Source of the DNA: Candidatus Thorarchaeota archaeon
GTDB lineage: Archaea; Asgardarchaeota; Thorarchaeia; Thorarchaeales; Thorarchaeaceae
Length of the DNA: 16,978 nucleotides
Direction of reading: 5' to 3'
Assembly (NCBI GenBank): GCA_016841005.1
Contig: JAEORG010000114.1
Span: forward strand, 1-16,978
Made by a program: the position numbers and the translations under genes. Below, in pieces: positions 6,679 through 13,542 of the stretch (its first letter is position 1; every line of letters starts with the position of its first letter). Below the pieces are notes generated by a model that saw nothing but the letters and a program-made list of their open reading frames with translations, ran no database searches and was not told the DNA's origin.

Positions 6679-7665
6679 TTTCTTTGCCTGAAAGTATACA
6701 ATCAATGAGAGAAATGCACTGGCTATTATTGCAGCGGCAACAAAGATGCTTAACCGCATATCCAATGCATCCGGTGCTGGAAGGGTATTTGTTCCAGTAG
6801 GTGTTGTACCGGTTGTGGTTGCTGTTGTGGAAATTCCTCCAGCTGAAAAAGGACTATCAGATCTATCGGATGATGTGTATATTCCATCTGTTGCTCTCAC
6901 TTCGATGACAGAATCATTATGACTTAGAAATTCAGAGAAATCCCATATCAACCAGTGTGTATCTAATTCAGAGGCTAACAACTGGAAGGTAATACCTCCA
7001 TCTGACGAGAATAGTACTTCGAAAGTAAGGACATCGTCTGAGTTTTCATCCCAAGCATTCCAGGTTATATTACCTTGGTGAGCCCAATTTTCACCACCGT
7101 TTGGAGTGAGTACCTGAACATGTGGAGCAAAGAAATTACCAATGAATACATTTGAATAGGATTCTGACAAAACCGTTCCGTTCAGAAGCCATGTTGTTAC
7201 ATTTACGGTACAGAACGCATTGTTCCCTAAGGCTCTGGTATCAATCTCGACTGTATTGTTCATGCCTTCAGCAGAGATTACACTTGGAATAGCTGTAGCA
7301 TTTACAACAATAATTGTACCATTTACGTTATCTGCGGGGTTCCAAGTAGCATTGAGGATTACATGATCTCCTGAAAGCTCGATTCCTGATTGCACAGGAT
7401 AACGAGTTTCATTGGATCTAGAATAGTATGTTAGAGTGAGGGTTGGCGTTTCTGCTGATGAAATAAAATCCCCTCTAAGTTCTGCATCATAGATAGGTGA
7501 GTAGTGTGAAAAATGTAGAGCAAGTAGAGGGAGGGCTAAGATGAAGATAAGAAGCACACTATACAATAATTTACGATTTATTAATGCGGAATATGGTGTC
7601 ACTTGTTTGTATTTCATCACTGTATTAGTGATTTCTTTATTGATAGTTCTATTTTTAGAACTCAA
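6670..7665 (-). CDS. Membrane-anchored surface protein with an Ig-like PNGGENW domain
   Basis: A 331-residue protein. A positively charged N-terminus precedes a hydrophobic signal/anchor helix (about residues 33-52, LLYSVLLIFILALPLLAL). The ectodomain has many sequons, and near residues 188-270 a segment beginning TPNGGENW and containing ITWNAWDENSDD and FSSDGGITF resembles the Ig/FnIII-like PNGGE domains of archaeal and bacterial exported proteins. A Thr/Gly-rich stalk (about 280-298) and a C-terminal helix with the tail QAKKLS follow. The frame is open to 7698, but the start is best placed at TTG 7665: GGAGG lies 7 nt upstream and the TTG overlaps the TGA of the regulator gene (TTGA). Function is probably adhesion or another envelope role; no catalytic motif is visible. 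Confidence 0.8.
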   Translation of the reverse strand: MSSKNRTINKEITNTVMKYKQVTPYSALINRKLLYSVLLIFILALPLLALHFSHYSPIYDAELRGDFISSAETPTLTLTYYSRSNETRYPVQSGIELSGDHVILNATWNPADNVNGTIIVVNATAIPSVISAEGMNNTVEIDTRALGNNAFCTVNVTTWLLNGTVLSESYSNVFIGNFFAPHVQVLTPNGGENWAHQGNITWNAWDENSDDVLTFEVLFSSDGGITFQLLASELDTHWLIWDFSEFLSHNDSVIEVRATDGIYTSSDRSDSPFSAGGISTTATTTGTTPTGTNTLPAPDALDMRLSIFVAAAIIASAFLSLIVYFQAKKLS

Positions 7666-8126
7666 TCTGATTCCTCCGGAAAAGGTTGCTCTCTCCATAT
7701 TCGCATAGCTTCATGCCAGAGGACAAAGCATACTGAGATCAAAAGAGCTAGTAGAATCAAAGAATACCAATCAAGAAATTGCCACAGCATCGTCGTGAGT
7801 GCAGCTGTTAGCGAAGTGTAGAAAGTTGCATACATTAAAAATCTCGGCACCATTACTCGGCCCTTACCAACAAAGAGCTTCAAAACACCAACCCGGACAT
7901 CTCGTTTGATTGTATACTGTCCATGAACATCTTTGTCAACAAGTCCCATCTCTTTGAGTTTCTCAAGATGATGCATAGAAAGAGAAGGACTTGATAAGTC
8001 CGCTCCTCTTTGAATCTCTCTCGCAGTCATTGGCTCGGGATGTCTCAACATGTACCAATAGACACGAAGAGTCTTGCCTTTGAGTTCCCGTGAAAGTTCT
8101 TCCTCTGACGGTTCCTCATTTGGCAA
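7662..8126 (-). CDS. Membrane-bound winged-helix transcriptional regulator
   Basis: A 154-residue protein. Residues about 15-76 form an ArsR-like winged helix-turn-helix (KTLRVYWYMLRHPEPMTAREI, SSPSLSMHHLEKLKEMGLV and the wing DVHGQYTIKR). Two transmembrane helices follow (about 93-115 and 119-138), then a short acidic tail (EESD). The start is TTG with GGAG and AGGT just upstream. The stop overlaps the TTG start of the surface-protein gene (7665), so the two are probably co-translated. Membrane-tethered wHTH proteins in archaea are thought to sense an envelope or membrane signal while binding DNA near the membrane. Autoregulation of this two-gene operon is a reasonable guess, not shown by the sequence. 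Confidence 0.8.
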   Translation of the reverse strand: MPNEEPSEEELSRELKGKTLRVYWYMLRHPEPMTAREIQRGADLSSPSLSMHHLEKLKEMGLVDKDVHGQYTIKRDVRVGVLKLFVGKGRVMVPRFLMYATFYTSLTAALTTMLWQFLDWYSLILLALLISVCFVLWHEAMRIWREQPFPEESD

Positions 8127-8173
8127 TTACCTACTCCTCCATCGATATCTACTGAATCTCTGATACCCTCTTA

Positions 8174-8180
8174 CCTTTAA
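8174..8180 (-). promoter_or_regulatory. Possible TATA box of the wHTH-surface protein operon
   Basis: On the minus strand TTAAAGG is centred about 51 nt before the TTG at 8126, predicting a leader of about 24 nt that contains the GGAG ribosome site. Confidence 0.35.
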
Positions 8181-8192
8181 CTCTGCTCATTA

Positions 8193-8200
8193 TTTTATCG
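8193..8200 (+). promoter_or_regulatory. TATA box of the ferredoxin/alpha subunit operon
   Basis: TTTTATCG lies about 125 nt before the ATG at 8321. It closely matches TTTTATCA (12063-12070) before the beta subunit of the same enzyme. It predicts transcription from near 8222 and an unusually long leader of about 98 nt. A weaker alternative, TAAAATAG at 8231-8238, would give a leader of about 62 nt. Confidence 0.4.
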
Positions 8201-8247
8201 CTCAAAGAAATGTGTCCCCCAAGGCAACGCTAAAATAGTCGAGGGGA

Positions 8248-8310
8248 GAGCGCATGGTCAGCCAGATCGGGTAGCTTCCCGGTTTTCGCTCCGAAATGCC
8301 AATGGCGGAG
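8248..8310 (+). promoter_or_regulatory. Potential structured 5' leader with two alternative pairings
   Basis: GAGCG (8248-8252) can pair with CGCTC (8287-8291), closing a junction with two internal hairpins: TGG/CCA around TCAG (8255-8264) and ATCGGG/CCCGGT (8266-8271 with 8278-8283, one G-U pair). Alternatively CTCC (8289-8292) can pair with GGAG (8307-8310), the presumed ribosome site of the ferredoxin gene, reinforced by GCC/GGC inside. The two foldings compete for the same bases. Stems are short, so this could be chance. Confidence 0.3.
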
Positions 8311-8320
8311 AATCTCAGAG

Positions 8321-8671
8321 ATGTCCAAAGCCCGAAAGCCCATAACTCCAAAGCCTCCACGGACCAGACAGAAGGTCCTCGTAATCTTACAGGAGCAATG
8401 TAAGCAGTGTGAACTCTGTATAGCTTTCTGTCCGAAGAAGGTTCTCTGTTTCGATGAAACCAAGTACAATAGAAAGGGCTACCATCCAGTCACAGCATGC
8501 GATATTGATGCATGTGTCAATTGTGGATTCTGTGAGATGATCTGTCCAGATATGGCAATCTTCCTTGCCGAAAGAGATGAAGCAAAGGAAGCATATGAAG
8601 AAGGAGCCATGGAGGAGGGCACATTAATCCCTGAATACATGGGCAAGGGAACCGTTGAGGAGGAAGAGTAG
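8321..8671 (+). CDS. korD: 2-oxoacid:ferredoxin oxidoreductase, delta (2x[4Fe-4S] ferredoxin) subunit
   Basis: A 116-residue ferredoxin-type subunit with CKQCELCIAFCP (C27, C30, C33, C37) and CVNCGFCEMICP (C65, C68, C71, C75), both standard [4Fe-4S] ligand sets. A basic, Pro-rich N-terminus (residues 4-18) and an acidic Glu-rich C-terminus flank the cluster domain. The start ATG has GGAG 10 nt upstream. The stop abuts the alpha-subunit ATG at 8672, with GAGGAGG inside the last codons serving as its ribosome site, so the two are co-translated. In the four-subunit enzymes this subunit carries electrons from the internal cluster of the beta subunit to soluble ferredoxin. Confidence 0.9.
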   Translation: MSKARKPITPKPPRTRQKVLVILQEQCKQCELCIAFCPKKVLCFDETKYNRKGYHPVTACDIDACVNCGFCEMICPDMAIFLAERDEAKEAYEEGAMEEGTLIPEYMGKGTVEEEE

Positions 8672-9808
8672 ATGCCGGAGCGAGTCATGTTTACAATGGG
8701 TGACATTGCCTGTGCTGAGGGAGCTCTGAGTGCAGGTTGTAGATACTTTGGTGGTTACCCAATAACACCTGCTACAGAGATTGCAGAGTGGATGGCTCTA
8801 AGAATGCCAGAACTTGGTGGTGCATATGTTCAATATGAAGATGAAATTGCATCAATTACTAGTGTGATAGGTGCATCTTGGACTGGGACAAAGTCAATGA
8901 CTGCCACCTCTGGTCCTGGTGTGAGTCTTATGCTTGAAGCAGTTGGACTTGCTGTAATGACAGAAACTCCCTTAGTGTTAGTCAATATCATGCGAGGCGG
9001 TCCAAGTACAGGTCAACCAACCAAAGGTCAGCAAGGAGATATCATGCAGGCTAAGTGGGGAAGTCATGGGGACTACCAGATTATTGCCCTTACTCCTGCT
9101 TCCGTACAGGAGATGTTTGATCAGACTGTCCGTGCATTCAATCTGTCTGAGAAATATCGAACACCGGTCTTCATTCTTGCTGATGAAACCGTAGGTCACA
9201 TGCGAGAACGACTTGTGATTCCCGATGAGAAGGATTTGGAACTATTTTACAGAAAACAACCATCTGGCCCTCCAGAGGATTATCTACCCTTCAAGGCTGA
9301 CAAAGACCTAGTTCCACCAATGGCACTTCTTGGTTCAAAATACCAATTCTATGCCACTGGTCTAACTCATGATGAGAGAGGATATCCAAGTGATAAGGAA
9401 GATGTTCAGATTGAGCTGATTACCAGATTGAATGACAAGATCATAAAGAACCAAGATGATATTATCGACCTCGAGAAGCTCATGCTCGATGATGCAAAGA
9501 TTGGTGTCATTGCTTATGGCACACCTTCAAGAAGTGCGAGAAGAGCAATCAAGGATGCCCGGGCTGAGGGAATCAAAGTTGGGATGCTTCGTTTGAAGAC
9601 TGTCTGGCCATTTCCAGACAATGCAGTTGCAGAATTGGCTTCTGAAGTTGACCACATCATTGTTGCAGAACAGAACCTTGGACAGGCATATCATATGGTT
9701 CGGTCAGCAGCAACTACTACGCCAGTACATCTGATGACAAAACCAGCTGGGATGCCACAACTGCCACACGAGATTCTCGATAAAATTCGAGAAGTAAATT
9801 CTATCTAG
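8672..9808 (+). CDS. korA: 2-oxoacid:ferredoxin oxidoreductase, alpha subunit
   Basis: A 378-residue alpha subunit of the KorA/VorB type. Marker segments include GGYPITPATEIAEWM near residue 27, YEDEIASI, the ATSGPGVSLMLEAVGLAVM stretch and the GPSTGQPTKGQQGD loop. A C-terminal domain follows (GVIAYGTPSRSARRAI and LKTVWPFPD, then VAEQNLGQ). The family oxidatively decarboxylates a 2-oxoacid with CoA to an acyl-CoA and CO2, reducing ferredoxin. Its length and partition into separate A, B, C and D subunits fit 2-oxoglutarate or branched-chain oxoacid enzymes better than fused pyruvate enzymes; I favour 2-oxoglutarate by resemblance, without proof. The beta and gamma genes are not adjacent but lie 2.3 kb downstream after two unrelated genes. 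Confidence 0.88.
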   Translation: MPERVMFTMGDIACAEGALSAGCRYFGGYPITPATEIAEWMALRMPELGGAYVQYEDEIASITSVIGASWTGTKSMTATSGPGVSLMLEAVGLAVMTETPLVLVNIMRGGPSTGQPTKGQQGDIMQAKWGSHGDYQIIALTPASVQEMFDQTVRAFNLSEKYRTPVFILADETVGHMRERLVIPDEKDLELFYRKQPSGPPEDYLPFKADKDLVPPMALLGSKYQFYATGLTHDERGYPSDKEDVQIELITRLNDKIIKNQDDIIDLEKLMLDDAKIGVIAYGTPSRSARRAIKDARAEGIKVGMLRLKTVWPFPDNAVAELASEVDHIIVAEQNLGQAYHMVRSAATTTPVHLMTKPAGMPQLPHEILDKIREVNSI

Positions 9809-9884
9809 AGTGACTTCAACTTTATAGTGATGCCCTCCTGTCTGTTTTAATCATATCAAGCAGTTGGCGTAGAACGTTTCCTAC

Positions 9885-9892
9885 TTATAGAA
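9885..9892 (+). promoter_or_regulatory. TATA box of the GNAT gene
   Basis: TTATAGAA is centred about 41 nt before the ATG at 9929 and predicts initiation near 9915. This lies downstream of the in-frame GTG at 9899 and is the main reason to prefer the ATG as the start. Confidence 0.45.
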
Positions 9893-9928
9893 AATATAGT
9901 GGACATTTGCATCTCACGCTTGAAGGTG

Positions 9929-11035
9929 ATGAGTATATTTCAAGAACTAAAGAAACAAGACTACGAAAATGCCCGAACTTTGTTTAGCGGTTTCGATTTC
10001 CAGGTTGTAGTTCGAGCAGTGATTGAAGGAACCTCTCCAGGAAAAATATGGGTCGATGACATTCGCCATCCAAATGTGGGTTTTATGGCGACAAGCGAAG
10101 GATGGTTCTTGGCTGGAGATCCGAACAAAGACGAGTTCAATAGTGGATTAAGACAATTAGTACATGACATGATACTGAAGGGAGAGTACTATTCACCTGT
10201 TAATCCAGAATTCCTCGAAGAACTCTTCTTTCACATTGATTCAGAATCGTGGAAAGAGAGATTTTCTGAGATTTTTGATCTCCGAAAACCCCTACCCGTC
10301 AATAGAATTCATTACATATGCAAGAGAGTCATTCTCGACTGGAAAGAGAAAATACCTGAAGGCTACGACCTAGTACCAATTGATTCCAATTTTGATGCAA
10401 GTATGTATGATTTTCCAGAGGATGTCAGAGAAAGAGTTGCTCATGCAATGGAAGACCAAATGAAACGAGGTTTCGGACTATGCCTCATCCATGATAACAA
10501 AGTTGTAGTTTGGATTCATGCTGATTGCGCTAGCGGCGATGAATGTGAAATAGGTATTGTCACAACTAAAAACTATAGACTGAAAGGCCTTGGTTCTGCA
10601 ACTGCTGCTGCAGCTGTGGAGAATTGTTCCTCTTTAGGATATTCTACCGTTGGGTGGCATTGCGAAGAACATAACTACGGTTCAATCGGTGTAGCTAAAA
10701 AGGTAGGTTTTGTAAAGGAACGAGAATACAAGTTCTATTTCTGCATGTTCGACGAAGCTGTGCATTTTGCAGAATCAGGAATGCGATACTTCCTTGGTGG
10801 TCGACATGATGATGCAGTTTCAGAGTTTGAGATTGGATTTGGGATAGGAGAAGTCCCAGGTTGGGCATACGTTCTTGCTGCTCGTTCTTATGGTGCTATC
10901 GGGAATCCCATGAGAGCTAAGGAACTCTTGCTCCAAGCAAAGGAAAATGGCTGGTCCAATTGGGAACCGATAGTAAAGAGTCAAGAGCTTGAATCAGTGA
11001 TTTCTCCTCAAGATTGGGATGAGATTCTCAAATAG
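9929..11035 (+). CDS. GNAT-family acetyltransferase with a helical C-terminal extension
   Basis: A 368-residue protein. The acetyl-CoA-binding motif lies at about residues 217-230 (RLKGLGSATAAAAV), followed by GWHCEEHNYGSIGVAKKVGF, a pattern close to the ZmaR-like GNAT acetyltransferase family (PF12746). About 200 residues before it form an unrecognised N-terminal domain (with FDFQVVVRAVIEG and SEGWFLAGDP). After the GNAT fold a tail (about 275-355) with alternating Ala/Gly-rich helices (AESGMRYFLGGRHDDAVSEF and AYVLAARSYGAIGNPMRAKE) resembles TPR repeats. The open frame reaches a GTG at 9899, but that lies upstream of the inferred transcription start. The substrate is unknown. The gene sits between two parts of the oxoacid oxidoreductase cluster on the same strand. 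Confidence 0.8.
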   Translation: MSIFQELKKQDYENARTLFSGFDFQVVVRAVIEGTSPGKIWVDDIRHPNVGFMATSEGWFLAGDPNKDEFNSGLRQLVHDMILKGEYYSPVNPEFLEELFFHIDSESWKERFSEIFDLRKPLPVNRIHYICKRVILDWKEKIPEGYDLVPIDSNFDASMYDFPEDVRERVAHAMEDQMKRGFGLCLIHDNKVVVWIHADCASGDECEIGIVTTKNYRLKGLGSATAAAAVENCSSLGYSTVGWHCEEHNYGSIGVAKKVGFVKEREYKFYFCMFDEAVHFAESGMRYFLGGRHDDAVSEFEIGFGIGEVPGWAYVLAARSYGAIGNPMRAKELLLQAKENGWSNWEPIVKSQELESVISPQDWDEILK

Positions 11036-11102
11036 TTGTTAATGCTTGTCAATTTGGTACAATATACAGGTAGAAGAACATAGTTTCGATTTAGAAACAT
11101 TA

Positions 11103-11109
11103 GATTTAG
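11103..11109 (+). promoter_or_regulatory. Possible TATA box of the NIPA-like gene
   Basis: GATTTAG lies about 29 nt before the ATG at 11135, which has no ribosome site. This is the arrangement expected for a leaderless transcript. Confidence 0.35.
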
Positions 11110-11134
11110 ATTGTAGTTTGGGTCCTGCGCTTTC

Positions 11135-11995
11135 ATGGCAGAGATTCTATTTGGCATGCTTTCAGTTTTTGTTGGAGCTGCCATAAACAATCTCGGAATT
11201 GTGCTTCAGAAACGTCAAATCAATTTAAAGGAGAGCAACGAACAGGGTGAAGGGTCTCTGAGTCTTGGGCTCTATCTCAAAGATCCTATCTGGATACTAG
11301 GAATTATTATGCAGACTGTGTTGGTTTGGCCATTCTTCGTCTTCGGATTGTCAATTGTGGGTGTAACTCTTGCTCAACCTCTAAGCAATTCAGGAATCAT
11401 CATTTTGATAGTTGGGCTGATTTATTTTCTCAATGAGCGGCTTCATCGTTCTGAAGGCTTCGGTGCGATTCTCCTCGTTTCTGGGGTTATCGCAATCGGA
11501 GTTGGAGGTGTTGTGGGGGAGGTCAGTCAGCAATCATTTCTCAATGAAACTTCGATTTTCTATTTCCTTTGGTTTCTGGTATTGATAGTGATTCTCTTAG
11601 TAGCTCTGATAATTTTGATGAAACTTGTTCGTGTATCAAGACCAGCTATACTTGGATTATTGGCAGGCATCTGCTACGCAGTTGTTTCCATCTCGATGCA
11701 AGTCTTTACAATAGCAATTGAAGATTTGACAAGCTTGTTGACATTGTTCCTATTTGCATTTGGTCTGACTGGGACAGTGATAGGAACAGTATTTGGTATT
11801 CTAACAACACAAGAGGCGTTTAAACAAAATAGAGCAGTCAGTATTATTCCGTTTATGCAAATTACTATGAATTTGATTCCAATATTGGCAGGAATCTGGG
11901 TCTTCAATCAACAAATCACTCAACCTCTTTTCTTCTGGACTGGAATTATCTGCATCATGACTGGAGCATCCTTACTAGCAAGATTTCAAGAATAG
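11135..11995 (+). CDS. NIPA/DMT-type multi-pass membrane transporter
   Basis: A 286-residue, very hydrophobic protein with about nine predicted transmembrane helices (approximately 3-23, 50-75, 80-97, 106-125, 138-162, 168-190, 196-220, 235-255, 262-282). The first helix contains GAAINNLGIVLQKR, the third follows LAQPLSNSGIIIL, and the end reads TGIICIMTGASLLARF. The layout, including QKR after helix 1 and NERL after helix 3, resembles NIPA-like (PF05653) magnesium transporters and the wider drug/metabolite transporter superfamily. The start ATG lacks a ribosome site and a TATA-like word lies about 29 nt upstream. Direction and substrate of transport cannot be read from the sequence; Mg2+ is only the usual NIPA assignment. 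Confidence 0.78.
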   Translation: MAEILFGMLSVFVGAAINNLGIVLQKRQINLKESNEQGEGSLSLGLYLKDPIWILGIIMQTVLVWPFFVFGLSIVGVTLAQPLSNSGIIILIVGLIYFLNERLHRSEGFGAILLVSGVIAIGVGGVVGEVSQQSFLNETSIFYFLWFLVLIVILLVALIILMKLVRVSRPAILGLLAGICYAVVSISMQVFTIAIEDLTSLLTLFLFAFGLTGTVIGTVFGILTTQEAFKQNRAVSIIPFMQITMNLIPILAGIWVFNQQITQPLFFWTGIICIMTGASLLARFQE

Positions 11996-12062
11996 TTTGC
12001 TCTCAAGAGAGGAAGTCGCTGTGGTCAAACTCTTCACATTGTTACATCCTCAGCAATAACTC

Positions 12063-12070
12063 TTTTATCA
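12063..12070 (+). promoter_or_regulatory. TATA box of the beta/gamma subunit operon
   Basis: TTTTATCA is centred about 34 nt before the ATG at 12101, so the leader would be only about 7 nt. The word is nearly identical to the box before the delta subunit gene (8193-8200). Confidence 0.45.
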
Positions 12071-12100
12071 TGATAAGTTGCGAAAGAGGCTCGTCCCTCA

Positions 12101-12970
12101 ATGGATATGGTGAATCCTTCCATGACCGAGTCAACTCATGTGCTCAAACATCCAATGGCCAAGTACATTCGTGAGGATAGACAACCTTGGATCTACTGCT
12201 CTGGCTGTTCAATCGGTGTTGTTACTGGTATGGTTGCTCGAGCAATCGACAACCTAGATCTTGATTTCCATAAAGTGGTTGTAGTGAGTGGTATCGGATG
12301 CACTGGGAGGACTTCTGGATACTTTAAGACTGGCACCTATCACACTACCCATGGACGCGCAATTGCATTTGCAGAGGGCGTCAAGATTGCCAATCCTGAA
12401 CTTGAAGTCATTGTTGTTTCCGGTGATGGAGATATCGCTGCAATTGGTGGGAATCACTTCATTCATGCTGCAAGAAGGAATATTGACATTACAGTTGTGT
12501 GTGTGAACAACGAAAATTATGGCATGACTGGCGGTCAATTTGGTCCAACTACTGAGCATGGAAAATATTCACAAACATCTCCTAGACCTATTGGTAACCT
12601 TGAACATGGTTTTAATCTGGTTAAGCTTGCAGCCTCTTCAGGAGCAACATTTGTTGCACGATGGACAGCTGTACAAGCAAGAAGAGCCACAAGGTCAATT
12701 GAAAAGGCGATACTGAAGAAAGGGTTCTCCTTTGTTGAAATAATCGGTGCATGCCCAACGGCTTTTGGTAGGATGAATCGATATGGAGATGGTCTTGCCA
12801 TGCATCAACATCTCCTAGAAGTTGCAGAGATTCAAAACGGTCTTCCGCCACATGAAGCAGAAATGGTATATGAAAAACGAATAGTCTGTGGTGAATTCCT
12901 GGACATCGAAAAACCTGAGTACACAGATGTACTTCGACAGGCGCATGAGAAGTTCAGGGAGGGTAAATAG
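12101..12970 (+). CDS. korB: 2-oxoacid:ferredoxin oxidoreductase, beta (TPP-binding) subunit
   Basis: A 289-residue beta subunit. The thiamine-diphosphate/Mg2+ site is marked by VSGDGDIAAIGG near residues 106-117 and VCVNNENYGMTGGQ about 30 residues later. Four cysteines in the expected places (C33, C36, C67 in GIGCTGR, C218 in GACPTAFG) match the ligands of the family's single internal [4Fe-4S] cluster. The usual CPGCG motif reads CSGCSIG here. Translation probably starts at ATG 12101, with other in-frame ATGs at 12107 and 12122. The stop is immediately followed by the gamma subunit ATG. The protein forms the catalytic heart with the alpha subunit encoded at 8672-9808. Confidence 0.9.
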   Translation: MDMVNPSMTESTHVLKHPMAKYIREDRQPWIYCSGCSIGVVTGMVARAIDNLDLDFHKVVVVSGIGCTGRTSGYFKTGTYHTTHGRAIAFAEGVKIANPELEVIVVSGDGDIAAIGGNHFIHAARRNIDITVVCVNNENYGMTGGQFGPTTEHGKYSQTSPRPIGNLEHGFNLVKLAASSGATFVARWTAVQARRATRSIEKAILKKGFSFVEIIGACPTAFGRMNRYGDGLAMHQHLLEVAEIQNGLPPHEAEMVYEKRIVCGEFLDIEKPEYTDVLRQAHEKFREGK

Positions 12971-13528
12971 ATGGTCCGTTACGAAGTCAGAATTGGTGGA
13001 TTTGGCGGTCAAGGCGTTGTGACAATGGCTATGGTCCTTGGCGAAACTCTCTCATTGATTGAAGGAAAGCAATGTGTGCAGACACAGAGTTATGGTCCCG
13101 AAGCACGAGGTGGGGCGAGTAAGAGCGAGATTGTAATTGATGATGAGGAGGTGGACTATCCAAAGGTCCACAATCCAGATGTCTTCATTGTCTTGAGTAG
13201 AGCTGCGTACTTAGAGTACATTGATGGTCTAAAAGAGAACGGTATTCTAATTATTGATGAAGACCTAGTTGAGATCGAAGGCGACCTACCTGACGGAGTC
13301 AAGATCTATAAGATTCCAGCAACTCGAATTGCAGAAAGGGATGTAGGTACTAAACAAGCCACTAATGTTGTCATGATGGGTGCACTCGCGTCAATTACAG
13401 GCATTGTTAGCCCTAAGGGACTGGAAAAACGAGTCAAAGAACGATGGCCCAGGTTTGTTGAGACCAATCTCAAGGCACTACAATTAGGTCTTGAGGCTGG
13501 TAAGAATGCTACCCCTATCACAGCATGA
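12971..13528 (+). CDS. korC: 2-oxoacid:ferredoxin oxidoreductase, gamma subunit
   Basis: A 185-residue gamma subunit of the POR/KOR family. The glycine-rich GGFGGQGVVTMAMVLGE (about residues 8-24) and the SYGPEARGGASKSEIVI segment (about 41-57) are family hallmarks, followed by DVFIVLS and, later, TKQATNVVMMGAL. The ATG follows the beta-subunit TAG with no gap, and GGGAGGGT (12958-12965) provides its ribosome site. It completes the four-subunit enzyme with the delta, alpha and beta proteins. It ends 14 bases before the convergent amidotransferase-like gene; a T-run lies in this gap. Confidence 0.9.
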   Translation: MVRYEVRIGGFGGQGVVTMAMVLGETLSLIEGKQCVQTQSYGPEARGGASKSEIVIDDEEVDYPKVHNPDVFIVLSRAAYLEYIDGLKENGILIIDEDLVEIEGDLPDGVKIYKIPATRIAERDVGTKQATNVVMMGALASITGIVSPKGLEKRVKERWPRFVETNLKALQLGLEAGKNATPITA

Positions 13529-13530
13529 TA

Positions 13531-13536
13531 TTTTTT
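13531..13536 (+). terminator. T-run after korC
   Basis: TTTTTT begins two bases after the korC stop codon, in the 14-base gap between convergent genes. Archaeal RNA polymerase can terminate at short U-tracts without a hairpin, so this is a plausible terminator for the plus-strand operon. Confidence 0.4.
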
Positions 13537-13542
13537 GATGGC

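Noticed and set aside
8248..8291. tRNA or other known structured RNA gene in the korD leader
   Set aside because: The fold has a junction-like shape, but there is no T-arm consensus, CCA-proximal stem or anticodon arm, so it is kept only as a possible leader structure.
8230..8469. Minus-strand open frame of 79 codons across the leader and start of korD
   Set aside because: It overlaps the ferredoxin gene, has no recognisable domain and no convincing ribosome site.
11008..11190. Minus-strand 60-codon frame between the GNAT and NIPA-like genes
   Set aside because: It overlaps the ends of both plus-strand genes and has no ribosome site or domain.
9809..12100. Mobile insertion splitting the oxidoreductase genes
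   Set aside because: No transposase, integrase, terminal inverted repeats or target duplications were seen around the two inserted genes.
12254..13012. Minus-strand open frames across korB
   Set aside because: They are antisense to a clear TPP-binding subunit and carry no motif.
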